From Salinibacillus kushneri (GTDB lineage: Bacteria > Bacillota > Bacilli > Bacillales > Alkalibacillaceae), in contig NZ_FOHJ01000002.1 in the NCBI RefSeq assembly GCF_900111405.1, positions 62,001 through 126,000 on the forward strand: a stretch of DNA of 64,000 nt, given 5' to 3'. The notes beneath the pieces are model-generated. The model ran no database searches and was not told the DNA's origin. It worked only from the letters and a program-made list of their open reading frames with translations. Positions within the stretch are counted from its first letter, which is position 1; each line of letters starts with the position of its first letter. Below are positions 45,504 through 54,095 of the stretch, one piece after another. Both the position numbers and the translations under genes were made by a program.

Positions 45504-45665
45504 ATGTATGACCAGAAAGAGAATCAGTTGAAGAAAAAAATTTATTGGAAACGAAAAGAACTTATTGAGGCGGGATTAACTAAAGGTTTTCAAGACCAGG
45601 AAACGCTATGGCTGAGTCAAGAATTAGATAAATTGATTAATAAATATCAAAACATGAACAGCTAA
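45504..45665 (+). CDS. Spo0E-like aspartyl-phosphatase (sporulation regulator)
   Basis: Spo0E-type proteins remove phosphate from Spo0A-P and so hold back sporulation. The 53-residue protein has the two-helix pattern and the signature SQELDKLINKYQ, with the first helix LKKKIYWKRKELIEAGLTKG. The ATG at 45504 with AAAGGA 10 bases upstream gives a normal family length. An in-frame GTG at 45450 would add 18 residues, with AGGGGAGGG about 14 bases before it. It is divergent from the XRE-MEDS gene, with roughly 220 bases between starts. Confidence 0.85.
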   Translation: MYDQKENQLKKKIYWKRKELIEAGLTKGFQDQETLWLSQELDKLINKYQNMNS

Positions 45666-46143
45666 TCTAGTCATTCATAAGTTCTCCACAGCTAGTGTGA
45701 ATTCGATACACTCCGTAATGGTTTTTAAAACCGTTTATTATTTATAAGTAATGTTACCTATATAAAAGAACGAAAAATTCAAAATAGCATAACAGCCTAT
45801 TTATTATTTTAATAGGTTGCTAATAATCTATCATTAGTATTATTTGGATAAATAAACAGAAAAAGGTATGAGACAAAATAATCGTGTTTTTGAAATGGCA
45901 AACCTGTGGAAGCGAAAGGATGTGTACAAATTATGGCAGCCCATTTGTATCTAGGGGCTGCCTTCTTTGCTATGGAAAAGAGCAGGATAAAAGAGATGCA
46001 GATGATAATCTATTCATAATTATATATTAGGAATAGGAAAGTTGTACCATTATTTTTCATCTCGAAATGATTGTCAATAGATATCTGGGAATTAATGATA
46101 AGGAATGGAGATTATATTATATGGAGGTATTACGTAGAATTGT
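45666..46143. other. 478-base gap after the Spo0E-like gene
   Basis: No clear gene. It contains an imperfect AGCCTATT/AATAGGTTGCT dyad near 45790-45825 and a GGCAGCCC/GGGCTGCC hairpin (45935-45962) followed by TTCTTT, probably a terminator. Confidence 0.45.
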
Positions 46144-46308
46144 ATGGCTTTTATTTACTATCCCTCTTCAAATAAACAATTAGCGGGAAACATGAAAGAA
46201 AACTTTAAAAGCGATATGAAGGCCTTGAAAAGTGATGAAATCTGGTGTTTACACGGATCATTCCGTAACTTAAACAGGTGTTTTGACTTAATTGTTATAG
46301 GAATTTAA
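46144..46308 (+). CDS. Possible 54-residue orphan protein
   Basis: ATG 46144 to TAA 46308 is open for 54 codons (start MAFIYYPSSNKQLAG, middle KENFKSDMKALKSDEIW). A GGAGGT lies 15 bases upstream, which is far for initiation. I recognise no family, and it may be a gene relic. It sits between the Spo0E-like gene and the ZIP transporter. Confidence 0.25.
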   Translation: MAFIYYPSSNKQLAGNMKENFKSDMKALKSDEIWCLHGSFRNLNRCFDLIVIGI

Positions 46309-46385
46309 AATGTTTACCTAAAGAAACTTTTTAGGTATTTTGAATATTTTAATAGGATATATACTATTGTTAGGAATGTTTATAA

Positions 46386-47199
46386 ATGATGGAATTTTTT
46401 CAAGGATTAGACCCAGTAGTACAGGCAGCATTGGCAAGTTTATTTACATGGGGAATGACAGCATTAGGAGCCGGAATAGTATTTACTACTAAGTCGTTTA
46501 ATCAGAAATTATTAGATGGAATGTTAGGTTTTGCAGGTGGGGTAATGATTGCTGCGAGCTTTTGGTCCTTATTAGCCCCTGCTTTGGAAATGGCAGAAGG
46601 TGGAGAAATACCTGATTGGGTTCCTGCTGCAATAGGCTTTATGTTAGGCGGAATCTTTCTCTGGACAGTTGATAAGTTACTTCCACATCTACACCCTAAC
46701 TCACCTATAGATCAAGTTGAAGGAATTCACGCTAAAAAAAGAAAAAGAAGCACATTACTTGTTCTCGCAATAACATTACATAATATACCAGAGGGGTTAG
46801 CAGTAGGTGTTGCATTTGGAGCTGTAGCTACCAGTTCGCCTTCAGCAACCATTACTGGGGCTATTGCACTAGCGATAGGAATTGGGATTCAGAATTTTCC
46901 AGAAGGTGTTGCCGTTTCCATGCCACTTTTAGAGATGGCATGTCCAGGAAGAAGAGTTTCCAATATGGTCAATTTTCAGGTATGGTTGAACCTATTTCGG
47001 CGATTATTGGAGTACTGGCAGTTTCCTTTATTGAACCCATTTTACCCTACGCTCTAAGTTTTGCCGCTGGAGCCATGATATTTGTGATTGTCGAAGAGGT
47101 ATTCCTGGATCTCAAGAGGAAGGAAATAAAGATCTTGCTTCCATGTGTTTAATGATTGGTTTTACTATAATGATGATTCTAGATGTAGCACTTGGATAA
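46386..47199 (+). pseudogene. ZIP family metal transporter (GufA-like) with two frameshifts
   Basis: The intact form would be a membrane transporter of zinc or another divalent cation, about 270 residues with eight spans. The first frame carries the family core [16 protein letters not shown] and [13 protein letters not shown]. It is lost at about 46927-46935, where the frame for [19 protein letters not shown] takes over. A second one-base loss at about 47100 shifts [17 protein letters not shown] and MIGFTIMMILDVALG into a third frame, ending at 47199. Both breaks fall in regions that are conserved in homologues, so the original frame is clear. AGGAATG precedes the ATG. Confidence 0.85.
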
Positions 47200-47554
47200 A
47201 AATAGGATACAAGTATTATATTATTCATGTGGCGGAAATGAAAACATCGAAAACGAAAAAGGAAAATGGCTAATAAACAGCGATTGTGAAACTTGGTACT
47301 TAAACGATCAGGCTCCAGTTGAAAAGGACATATATGGAAATGCTAAAGAATGACTAAATTAAGTTGGTCTTCTTATTTGTTGATAACATACTTCCATTAT
47401 TCGATTAATGGGTACAATAATTCAAAAAGAGCAACGCAGACTTATCAGCGTTGCTCATCATAGGTAATCGGTTTTGTGTCTTTACGTCTTTATCTAACGC
47501 TATTCATCGTCCATTTCAAATATAATTTTGCGTCGACCTCAATGATTTCTGTTT
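47200..47554. other. 355-base gap between the ZIP and AraC-type genes
   Basis: Only the minus-strand terminator at 47424-47456 is evident. A short open stretch (ENGKWLINSDCETWYLND) near 47260-47350 lacks a start and may be chance or a relic. Confidence 0.35.
47424..47456 (-). terminator. Terminator of the AraC-type regulator gene
   Basis: GAGCAACGC and GCGTTGCTC (47456 back to 47429 on the minus strand) form a perfect 9-bp stem followed by TTTTTG. Confidence 0.8.
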
Positions 47555-48418
47555 TTATTTCTTCCTAACAGGAATCCAAACTTCACTATAAGCGTAATCC
47601 TTTTTATGTTTATCCATTTTAGTAAAAGAAAAAGAGGGGGCATTGATTACTTCATAATCGAAAGAAGGAAGCCATTCTGAATATGTTTTTGCCATGGTTT
47701 CTTGTAACGTAGATGGAAATGGTCCTTCATTTGGAAATATTGCCCAAGTATAGGCATCGACAGGCACTTTTACGAATTGATTACTTACTTCATTTTTAGT
47801 CGTTAATACACCTATCAAGTGAGTTAAATCCCCTTCTTCTTTTAAGAATTTAGCGTCAGCATCATAAGAAGCATTAATAATTTCATAAGGGTCTATATTT
47901 TGAAGAGAATGCATTTCTTCCTTTTGTTCGTCTGTTATGCTTTCTGCAAGCTTTACAATCTCATGATTAACACCTTCAAATTGCATAGGAACACGTTTAC
48001 TTACACCGACTAAATTAAACGCAGGTTTTTCCTCAATTCTATATTCCATAATATTTCCTCCTTTAACCGTTATTACAAATGAAAGTTTGGGAAACAATTT
48101 GTTTAACTCTTTTTTTGCTACATCTGAGGGTAAAAAACCACTCCAGTTTTTAAATGCTCTAGAAAAGCCTTCCACTGACTGATAACCATATTTAAATGCA
48201 ATATCCGTTACTTTTTCTCCATGCAATAAATCCTTATTTGCTTCCGACAATTTTCTGTTTTTTATATATTCACTTAGTGTCAACCCTGAAAGATAAAAGA
48301 ATATCTTTCTAAAGTGGTAGTCGGAAACCCCAGCATATTTAGAAATTTTTTCAAGAGATAGGTCATCAGTTAAATGATTTTCAATATAGTCAATCACTAG
48401 GTTTAATTCTTTTAGCAA
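47555..48418 (-). CDS. AraC family regulator with C-terminal GyrI-like effector domain
   Basis: The N-terminal AraC DNA-binding domain has two helix-turn-helix units (about 1-100: LSLEKISKYAGVSDYHFRKI, then VTDIAFKYGYQSVEGFSRAF). The C-terminal GyrI-like/SOUL domain (about 125-285: EYRIEEKPAFNLVGVSKRV, YTWAIFPNEGPFPSTL, SEVWIPVRK) binds amphipathic drugs in relatives such as Rob. I favour TTG 48418 because AAGGAGG (48424-48430) is 6 bases before it; an ATG at 48436 is an alternative but overlaps that site. It is monocistronic. Targets are unknown; multidrug response is a family-based guess. Confidence 0.88.
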   Translation of the reverse strand: MLKELNLVIDYIENHLTDDLSLEKISKYAGVSDYHFRKIFFYLSGLTLSEYIKNRKLSEANKDLLHGEKVTDIAFKYGYQSVEGFSRAFKNWSGFLPSDVAKKELNKLFPKLSFVITVKGGNIMEYRIEEKPAFNLVGVSKRVPMQFEGVNHEIVKLAESITDEQKEEMHSLQNIDPYEIINASYDADAKFLKEEGDLTHLIGVLTTKNEVSNQFVKVPVDAYTWAIFPNEGPFPSTLQETMAKTYSEWLPSFDYEVINAPSFSFTKMDKHKKDYAYSEVWIPVRKK

Positions 48419-48436
48419 TATATCCCTCCTTTTCAT

Positions 48437-48888
48437 GTCTACATAATAGCAAAGTAACTTTAAAAATACTCGACATTCTTAACACAAAAAATATCGAATG
48501 ATTAAATTAATAAAAAGACAGGATTCTTGTATAAATTATTTTGCATTTATTTATTAAAGGAATGAATGTAATTGCTGTAAATATCATTTTGTAAGTTTTG
48601 ACAAGGTTTGCAAAAGCTATGTTTATTGTAGGGAACACAGTACCCATGAGTAGGGACAGTGGAGAAATTGCTCGAACAGTTAAAGGAGAAGCAAGGGTGT
48701 AGAAGACTAAATGAATAGGAATCGTTTTAATAGTCTTATCATGGTTTAAGGATACCCATTCAACATGTAAGTATTCGGTACGTGAAAACTAACCTTCACT
48801 ATACCACTCTACAACAATATCGAACTATTATGTTAAGATTATATTTATTGTTCTCATATTTTAATTCACAACAAAGAGGTGCGGTGTA
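48437..48888. other. Roughly 450-base gap before the MFS transporter
   Basis: No gene is recognisable. A 27-codon open stretch at about 48619-48702 (MFIVGNTVPMSRDSGE) has no ribosome site. The region probably holds two divergent promoters. Confidence 0.35.
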
Positions 48889-50160
48889 GTGAAGTCGAGG
48901 GTATTTGAAAAAATTTATTATGGTTGGTTTATTGTATTTATAGGAGCATTAGGCATCTTTTTTTCCGGTCCTGGGCAGACGTATTCAAATTCGGCCTTTA
49001 TTGATCAATACATATTGGATTTTGGCTGGTCTCGTTCAGAGGTTTCCGGAATGTATTCGGCTGCGACCTTAGTGGCAGGTCTCATTATGATGTTTGTGGG
49101 TAAGTTTATTGACCGATTTGGTCCGCGTATTATGATGGTGACGATTGGTTCTCTTTTTGCAATCGCGCTATTTTGGAACAGTATGGTCTCGAGTCTGTGG
49201 ATGCTTGCCATTGGTTTTTTCCTAATTCGTTTACTTGGTCAGGGAAGTATGACACTGATACCAAATACATTGGTTGCGCAGTGGTTTATTCAGAAGAGAG
49301 GCTTTGCTTTTAGTATCATGACGCTGGGTAGTTTTATCAGTGCCATGGTTTTTCCGGTCATTAATACGTGGTTGATTGATACCTGGGATTGGCGTTTTGC
49401 CTGGCAGTTCTGGTCGATTTTACTTCTTGTTGTTTTTGTACCGTTTGCTTTATTTGGTGTGCGTAACACACCCGAGGATGTTGGTTTAGAACCAGATGGT
49501 TTTGCTGGAAAAGAAGCAAAACATGCAAAACCAATCATGGGTACAACAAATATTAATGCAGACACAGAGGATTGGACGTTAAAAGAAGCGAGACAGACGA
49601 GAACCTTTTGGGCGATTCTGATTTGCATTGGAATCCCTGCGATGGTGAATACCGGCATCACGTTTCATATTATTTCGATTTTTGGTTCCAACGATTTATC
49701 ACCTGCTCTGGCAGCGACGGTTCTTAGTTTGATGGCAGCAGTCGGCATTCCGATGTCGTTTGTATCAGGAATCATAACCGACCGGATTCCTACCAATTAC
49801 TTGCTTGCAGTGATCTTTATCGTCGAAATCATTTTATTAACAATGCTGCTTTTTACGACGAATTTCTTTTTAGCAATTCTTTTCGGAGTAATCTGGGGGA
49901 TTGCCAATGGACTTGAGCGGATCAGTATTAAGGTTATTTGGCCAAATTTTTTCGGACGTAAATATATTGGAAGTATTAGCGGAGTCGGGGTAACCATGAC
50001 TGTTATTGGTTCCTCATTAGGACCACTTCCGTTTGGGGTAGGATATGATTTATTTCACAGCTATACCTATGTGATTCTCGCTACCCTTATTTTTCCTGTT
50101 ATTGGTTTAATTTGTGCGCTGATTGCGAAGAAACCAAGTAAGGCACAAATACAAGCTTAA
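48889..50160 (+). CDS. MFS transporter (monocarboxylate/OFA-like)
   Basis: The 423-residue protein has twelve hydrophobic helices. MFS markers are GKFIDRFGPRIMM between helices 2 and 3 and GIITDRIPTNYLL in the second half. The opening YYGWFIVFIGALGIFFSGPG and the loop NTPEDVGLEPDG resemble carboxylate-transporting MFS members. GTG 48889 follows GAGGTGCGG with spacing 5-6. The hydrolase downstream is 500 bases away, so an operon is unlikely. The substrate is not readable. Confidence 0.87.
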   Translation: MKSRVFEKIYYGWFIVFIGALGIFFSGPGQTYSNSAFIDQYILDFGWSRSEVSGMYSAATLVAGLIMMFVGKFIDRFGPRIMMVTIGSLFAIALFWNSMVSSLWMLAIGFFLIRLLGQGSMTLIPNTLVAQWFIQKRGFAFSIMTLGSFISAMVFPVINTWLIDTWDWRFAWQFWSILLLVVFVPFALFGVRNTPEDVGLEPDGFAGKEAKHAKPIMGTTNINADTEDWTLKEARQTRTFWAILICIGIPAMVNTGITFHIISIFGSNDLSPALAATVLSLMAAVGIPMSFVSGIITDRIPTNYLLAVIFIVEIILLTMLLFTTNFFLAILFGVIWGIANGLERISIKVIWPNFFGRKYIGSISGVGVTMTVIGSSLGPLPFGVGYDLFHSYTYVILATLIFPVIGLICALIAKKPSKAQIQA

Positions 50161-50421
50161 CCCCAGAATTTCTCTGAAGGGTAAATTTCTTTGCCCCTAT
50201 TATTTAATAAACATTAAGATGAGTCCCCCTTTTTGGGGGATTTCCATTGGATAAACAGGATTATTGGGCTTTTACTCTAATTGGCTATAAAAACCATCAA
50301 GCTGATGATCCTTTATATTGCTTTTGTTCGGGTTACGTCCATACAAACATAGACTTTTTGGGTTTAACTGTAATGATCAAAGCTTTTCATAAGCCCCTTT
50401 CATTGTGAATGACCATCTCTT

Positions 50422-50617
50422 CTATTTATGTTCCTCATTTAAATTAGCTTGCCCATCTAAAATTTTAGCTTCTGATAAGTCACTGCTTTCTTTTTGATAT
50501 TGTACTTCTACCGAGAAATGATAAATTTCCTCTTTATGATGTCTTTTCATATTCGATATTTTTGACCTTTAACTGATAATCATTATAAAAGGATTTCCAT
50601 TGACAAGTGTTGAACAT
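50422..50617 (-). pseudogene. Relic of an unrecognised small gene
   Basis: On the minus strand an ATG at 50617 opens MFNTCQWKSFYNDYQLKV, KNIEYEKTS and then a stop. One frame over the sequence goes on KEEIYHFSVEVQYQKE, ending EEHK at a TAG (50422). One added base near 50540 would join them into a polypeptide of about 65 residues. I do not recognise the family, and no good ribosome site is seen. This is the only gene-like content in the 514-base gap 50161-50674, which also has a CCCCC-T5-GGGGG hairpin at 50225-50239. Confidence 0.35.
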
Positions 50618-50674
50618 GTATATAACTCTCGTAAGTTTCTTCATGGTTAAAAATATAAAAAGGAGCGGATGAAA

Positions 50675-51490
50675 ATGTCTTTGACAACTTCAAAATATAT
50701 TGAAGTAGACTCTGGCGTGGAACTTTGCGTTCAGGATGTGGGGAAGGGCGAACCTATTGTTTTTGTTCCTGGCTTTACGTTTACAGGAGAGGTATTTTCA
50801 CATCAGGTTGAATATTTTTCAAAGACCAATAGAGTACTTGTCGTAGATCCAAGAAGTCATGGCCGGTCAACTATTTCTGTCCATGGTAATGATTATATTA
50901 CGCATGGTACAGATTTGGGTAAAGTGCTGGAAGAGCTTGATGTCAAGGATGCGACCCTTGTCGGCTGGTCCTTTGGCTGCTTTACGGTTTGGGAATATGG
51001 AAAGCAGTTCGGTTTTGATTCGGTTAAATCAATGGTGCTGATTGATATGCCGCCTAAGTCTCTTTCTACTAATGAAGAAGATTGGATAGAAGGGACACTT
51101 GATGATATTGCGAGCATTTATACATCATCACTTCGAAATCCTCAAGGACAGCGGACGTTTATAATGGACTATATTACTCAGGTAATGGTGCAGAGGGAAT
51201 TGACCGAAGAGGAATTGGCTTGGCTTGTAGACGAGTCGTTAAAAACGCCGTACTACATAGCAGCGAATTTGTTCGCATCTGGCATGTTCTCTGATTATCG
51301 TGAAGAGGCAAGAAAAGCCAGTCAAGCTGTGCCAACTTTAACCGTAGTAGCTGAACACTGGGCAGATCAAGCCAAAGCCACCATGAACAGGGTCGCACCG
51401 GAATCAAAGCTTGAAGTTCTTGGTGGTCATATGATGTTTTGGGAGCATAGTGAGAAGTTTAATCAAATCTTATCAAAATTTTTACAGTAG
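50675..51490 (+). CDS. Alpha/beta hydrolase
   Basis: This 271-residue cytosolic hydrolase has the oxyanion-hole region FVPGFTFTGE, strand 4 VVDPRSHGRS, the nucleophile elbow GWSFG (Ser near 105), and the catalytic His in LGGHMMFWE near residue 257. The acidic residue is probably the Glu in VVAEHW. Of two near ATGs, 50675 has AGGAG at a 9-base spacing; 50669 has only 3. The lid region contains a FIMDYITQVMVQRELT helix. Substrate unknown; dienelactone/enol-lactone hydrolases have a similar layout. Confidence 0.88.
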   Translation: MSLTTSKYIEVDSGVELCVQDVGKGEPIVFVPGFTFTGEVFSHQVEYFSKTNRVLVVDPRSHGRSTISVHGNDYITHGTDLGKVLEELDVKDATLVGWSFGCFTVWEYGKQFGFDSVKSMVLIDMPPKSLSTNEEDWIEGTLDDIASIYTSSLRNPQGQRTFIMDYITQVMVQRELTEEELAWLVDESLKTPYYIAANLFASGMFSDYREEARKASQAVPTLTVVAEHWADQAKATMNRVAPESKLEVLGGHMMFWEHSEKFNQILSKFLQ

Positions 51491-51564
51491 AAGGACAGAT
51501 TCAACTTCCTATTCAATCCTTTTACAGTTCTTCGGTTGTCTATCTGGTTTACCTTCATTTACCA

Positions 51565-51593
51565 TTGGATTATGCCAAAGATTGTGTTAATAT
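51565..51593 (+). promoter_or_regulatory. Predicted sigma-A promoter of the stand-alone S14 gene
   Basis: TTGGAT (51565-51570) and TAATAT (51588-51593) are 17 bases apart, 67 bases before the TTG start. No AT-rich Zur-type dyad is seen around it. Confidence 0.5.
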
Positions 51594-51660
51594 AATCCTT
51601 TGATTAAAATTAAAGATTCATTTCTTTTATAGATAAAATTTAATGGAAGGAGGAATAAAC

Positions 51661-51846
51661 TTGGCTAAAAAATCCATGGTAATGAAGCAAAGGAAACCAT
51701 CTAAGTTCAAAGTCCAGGAGTATACACGTTGTGAGCGATGCGGACGTCCTCACTCTGTACTGCGTAAATTTAAATTATGCCGTATTTGTTTTCGTGAATT
51801 AGCTTATAAAGGACAAATTCCAGGTGTAAAAAAAGCAAGCTGGTAA
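51661..51846 (+). CDS. rpsN: Small ribosomal subunit protein uS14, zinc (C+) type
   Basis: The 61-residue protein is the type Z form, with zinc ligands Cys24, Cys27, Cys40 and Cys43 ([16 protein letters not shown]). The end [17 protein letters not shown] is the usual one. TTG 51661 follows GGAAGGAGG. Normally this gene sits in the large ribosomal protein (spc) operon between rplE and rpsH. Here it stands alone with its own promoter and terminator, so it is either a second copy or a relocated gene. The window cannot tell which. Confidence 0.95.
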   Translation: MAKKSMVMKQRKPSKFKVQEYTRCERCGRPHSVLRKFKLCRICFRELAYKGQIPGVKKASW

Positions 51847-51847
51847 A

Positions 51848-51879
51848 CTGGTCAGCCCAATGGTTGGCCGGTTTTTTTT
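51848..51879 (+). terminator. Terminator of the S14 gene
   Basis: CTGGTCAGCC and GGTTGGCCGG form an imperfect stem with GU pairs around CAAT and are followed by eight T, directly after the stop codon. Confidence 0.8.
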
Positions 51880-52129
51880 ATGGTATAGGAAATGATAAAA
51901 ATGGAGCTCGTCATTGGAAGCTTATATTTGGATGTAATCCTTTTTGTTTGAACTTTTAACACATTATTCTGAATATTGTGTTAACATCTGTATAAGTAAT
52001 GGTTTCACTTCCTGAGAAAAGTTCTTGAATACCACCAGCCTTGCGAGATGAATCGTTTTAAATGGCTGCATTTCGCCATTTATTCTACATTTCATTGAAA
52101 TCTTAATTTATAAAAGGGGCTTGAGAAGG

Positions 52130-53947
52130 ATGATGCACGAGTTCATTCAAAGTCATGAAAATTTGCTCGATAAAGATGGATATTTTCAAGTTAAAAATTG
52201 GATGGCGACAAATCCGTCTACTGTTCAACGTGATATTTCATTAATAGAAGCAGCTGAATTACTGCAGAAGAAGAATCTTGAATATATTCCAGTAGTAAAT
52301 AAAGAAATGAACCCAGTTGGTATTCTTACTGTCCAGGTACTCTTAGATTGTTTAATCCACAATGATAGGAAACAAAGGCTTCTTGGAGATTCTCATTTAA
52401 ATAAAAATTTTACGACCCTTTATGTAAACGATTCCATTTTGGGTGTCTGTACATTGCCGGATCCATATTTTTTAGTAGTGAAGAATAACAATAAACTTAT
52501 TGGAATACTTACACGGGATAAAATGCTAAAAGCTCTATCATCTTATATTTTCAAGTTTCAACAAGAAGAAAATACGGCTGAAATATTAAATGTTATTTTA
52601 GAAAGTGCTTATGAAGGGATAGCGGTTGTTGACAATCGAGGTATCATCATAGCTTTCAACGATGCCTATTGCCAATTTATTGGTATTGATAAAAAAGATG
52701 CAATCGGACGCAATGTAGAGGAAGTGATTGATAATACAAATTTACATAATACGATTCGTACTGGAATGCCAGAGCGTGGAGCAATCCAGCATATACAAGG
52801 TCAACCAATGATTGTACATCGAATCCCCATTTGGAAGGAAGACCGTGTTGTCGGTGCCATCGGAATGATTATTTTCGAGGGTATCACTGAATTATACAAA
52901 ATATATGAGCGATTACAAAAAGAAGCAAGTAGAAATAAAAAAGAAGCACAGATTCCATTTAGAAATGATGGAGAAAATCATATCATGACACTGGATCAGA
53001 TTATTGGTGATAGTGAGTGTACTTCAAAGCTGAAAAGAATGGCCAGGAAAGTTGCAAAAACAAATGTGACTGTTCTCATAACAGGTGAAAGTGGTACGGG
53101 AAAAGAAATGTACGCACAAGGCATTCATCATTTAAGCCCATATGCAGGTGGGAAGTTTGTTAGTGTAAACTGTGGAGCAATACCAGAACATTTATTTGAA
53201 ACGGAATTATTCGGTTATGAGGAAGGAGCTTTTACCGGGGCTAAAAAGGGAGGGAAACCAGGAAAATTTGAATTGGCCCAAAATGGTACTCTCTTCTTAG
53301 ATGAAATTGCTGAAATGCCGCTTCCTATGCAAACAAAACTTTTAAGAATTCTTCAGGAAAGAGAGTTTGAACGTGTAGGAGGAACAAAGAAATATAAACT
53401 TAATACCCGGATTATTGCAGCAACAAACCAAAATTTAAAAAAGATGGTTGATACAGGAGAATTCCGAGAGGATTTGTATTATCGAATCAATGTTATTGAA
53501 CTTCCAGTACTGCCTTTACGTGAACGAGCTGAAGATATTCCAGCACTTGTATCATATTACTTGAACAAAACCTGTAGTAAATATCATATTCCAACGAAAA
53601 CCATTACTTCAGAAGCGATGGCTGTCTTTCTTCACTATGGCTGGCAGGGAAATATACGAGAACTCGTTAATGTCATTGAAAAACTCGTTGTTCTTGTAGA
53701 AGGAGATACCATAAAAATCAATCATTTACCGAAGTATATGGTAGATCGAAAAGGTCATTCTAGCCATTTAAAAAGCGAAAAACCTAATGTTCTTGATTAT
53801 ATAAAAGAATCAGAGAAAGAGAAAGAAAAAGAAACCATCTTAACGGTATTAAACCGGAATAATGGAAACAAATCTAAAACAGCCAAAGAGCTGGGGATTC
53901 ATCGGACAACATTATATCAAAAACTTAAAAAGCATCATCTTCTGTGA
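52130..53947 (+). CDS. Sigma-54-dependent transcriptional activator with CBS pair and PAS domain
   Basis: The roughly 605-residue protein has four parts. A CBS domain pair fills about 20-135 (MATNPSTVQRDISLIEAA, YIPVVNKEMNPVGILT, LIGILTRDKML). A PAS domain spans about 145-255 (GIAVVDNRGIIIAFND). The sigma-54 AAA+ domain spans about 285-520, with Walker A GESGTGKE near 319, the sigma-contact loop GAFTGA, and LFLDEIAEMPLPMQTKLLR. A Fis-type helix-turn-helix ends it (GNKSKTAKELGIHRTTLYQK). I use ATG 52130 with AAAGGGG 10 bases upstream; 52133 is equal. It almost surely drives the -24/-12 promoter that follows. CBS pairs often bind adenine nucleotides; the PAS ligand is unknown. Confidence 0.93.
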   Translation: MMHEFIQSHENLLDKDGYFQVKNWMATNPSTVQRDISLIEAAELLQKKNLEYIPVVNKEMNPVGILTVQVLLDCLIHNDRKQRLLGDSHLNKNFTTLYVNDSILGVCTLPDPYFLVVKNNNKLIGILTRDKMLKALSSYIFKFQQEENTAEILNVILESAYEGIAVVDNRGIIIAFNDAYCQFIGIDKKDAIGRNVEEVIDNTNLHNTIRTGMPERGAIQHIQGQPMIVHRIPIWKEDRVVGAIGMIIFEGITELYKIYERLQKEASRNKKEAQIPFRNDGENHIMTLDQIIGDSECTSKLKRMARKVAKTNVTVLITGESGTGKEMYAQGIHHLSPYAGGKFVSVNCGAIPEHLFETELFGYEEGAFTGAKKGGKPGKFELAQNGTLFLDEIAEMPLPMQTKLLRILQEREFERVGGTKKYKLNTRIIAATNQNLKKMVDTGEFREDLYYRINVIELPVLPLRERAEDIPALVSYYLNKTCSKYHIPTKTITSEAMAVFLHYGWQGNIRELVNVIEKLVVLVEGDTIKINHLPKYMVDRKGHSSHLKSEKPNVLDYIKESEKEKEKETILTVLNRNNGNKSKTAKELGIHRTTLYQKLKKHHLL

Positions 53948-53952
53948 AAATA

Positions 53953-53986
53953 GTGTAGTTATTTCACTACACAATAAATCCTTTTT
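53953..53986. promoter_or_regulatory. Hairpin GTGTAGT/ACTACAC after the activator gene
   Basis: Perfect 7-base arms (53953-53959, 53966-53972) lie just past the stop codon, with TCCTTTTTG a little further on. It may be a terminator or an additional binding site for the activator. Confidence 0.4.
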
Positions 53987-53997
53987 GTAGGAATGAA

Positions 53998-54039
53998 TAT
54001 ACACCCATTATTCAGAAAATATTGACTAATGGGTGTATA
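53998..54039. promoter_or_regulatory. Long inverted repeat, probable upstream activator site
   Basis: TATACACCCATTA (53998-54010) and TAATGGGTGTATA (54027-54039) are perfect 13-base arms 16 bases apart, immediately upstream of the -24/-12 promoter. This is the size of dyad bound by Fis-type activator helices. It is closer to the promoter than usual (enhancer sites are often 80-150 bases away), so a different or repressing role is possible. Confidence 0.6.
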
Positions 54040-54044
54040 TTAAA

Positions 54045-54061
54045 TTGGCATAATATTTGCA
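54045..54061 (+). promoter_or_regulatory. Sigma-54 (-24/-12) promoter of the hydroxyacid operon
   Basis: TTGGCAT-AATAT-TTGCA matches the consensus TTGGCAC-N5-TTGCW at all but one position. The invariant GG (54047-54048) and GC (54059-54060) are exactly 10 bases apart. Transcription would begin near 54072, ahead of the TTG start at 54096. Confidence 0.88.
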
Positions 54062-54095
54062 TAAATTATGGTAAACGAAAAAGGAGGAATACGTT

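Noticed and set aside
48619-48702. 27-codon frame upstream of the MFS gene
   Set aside because: No ribosome site and no recognisable composition or homology.
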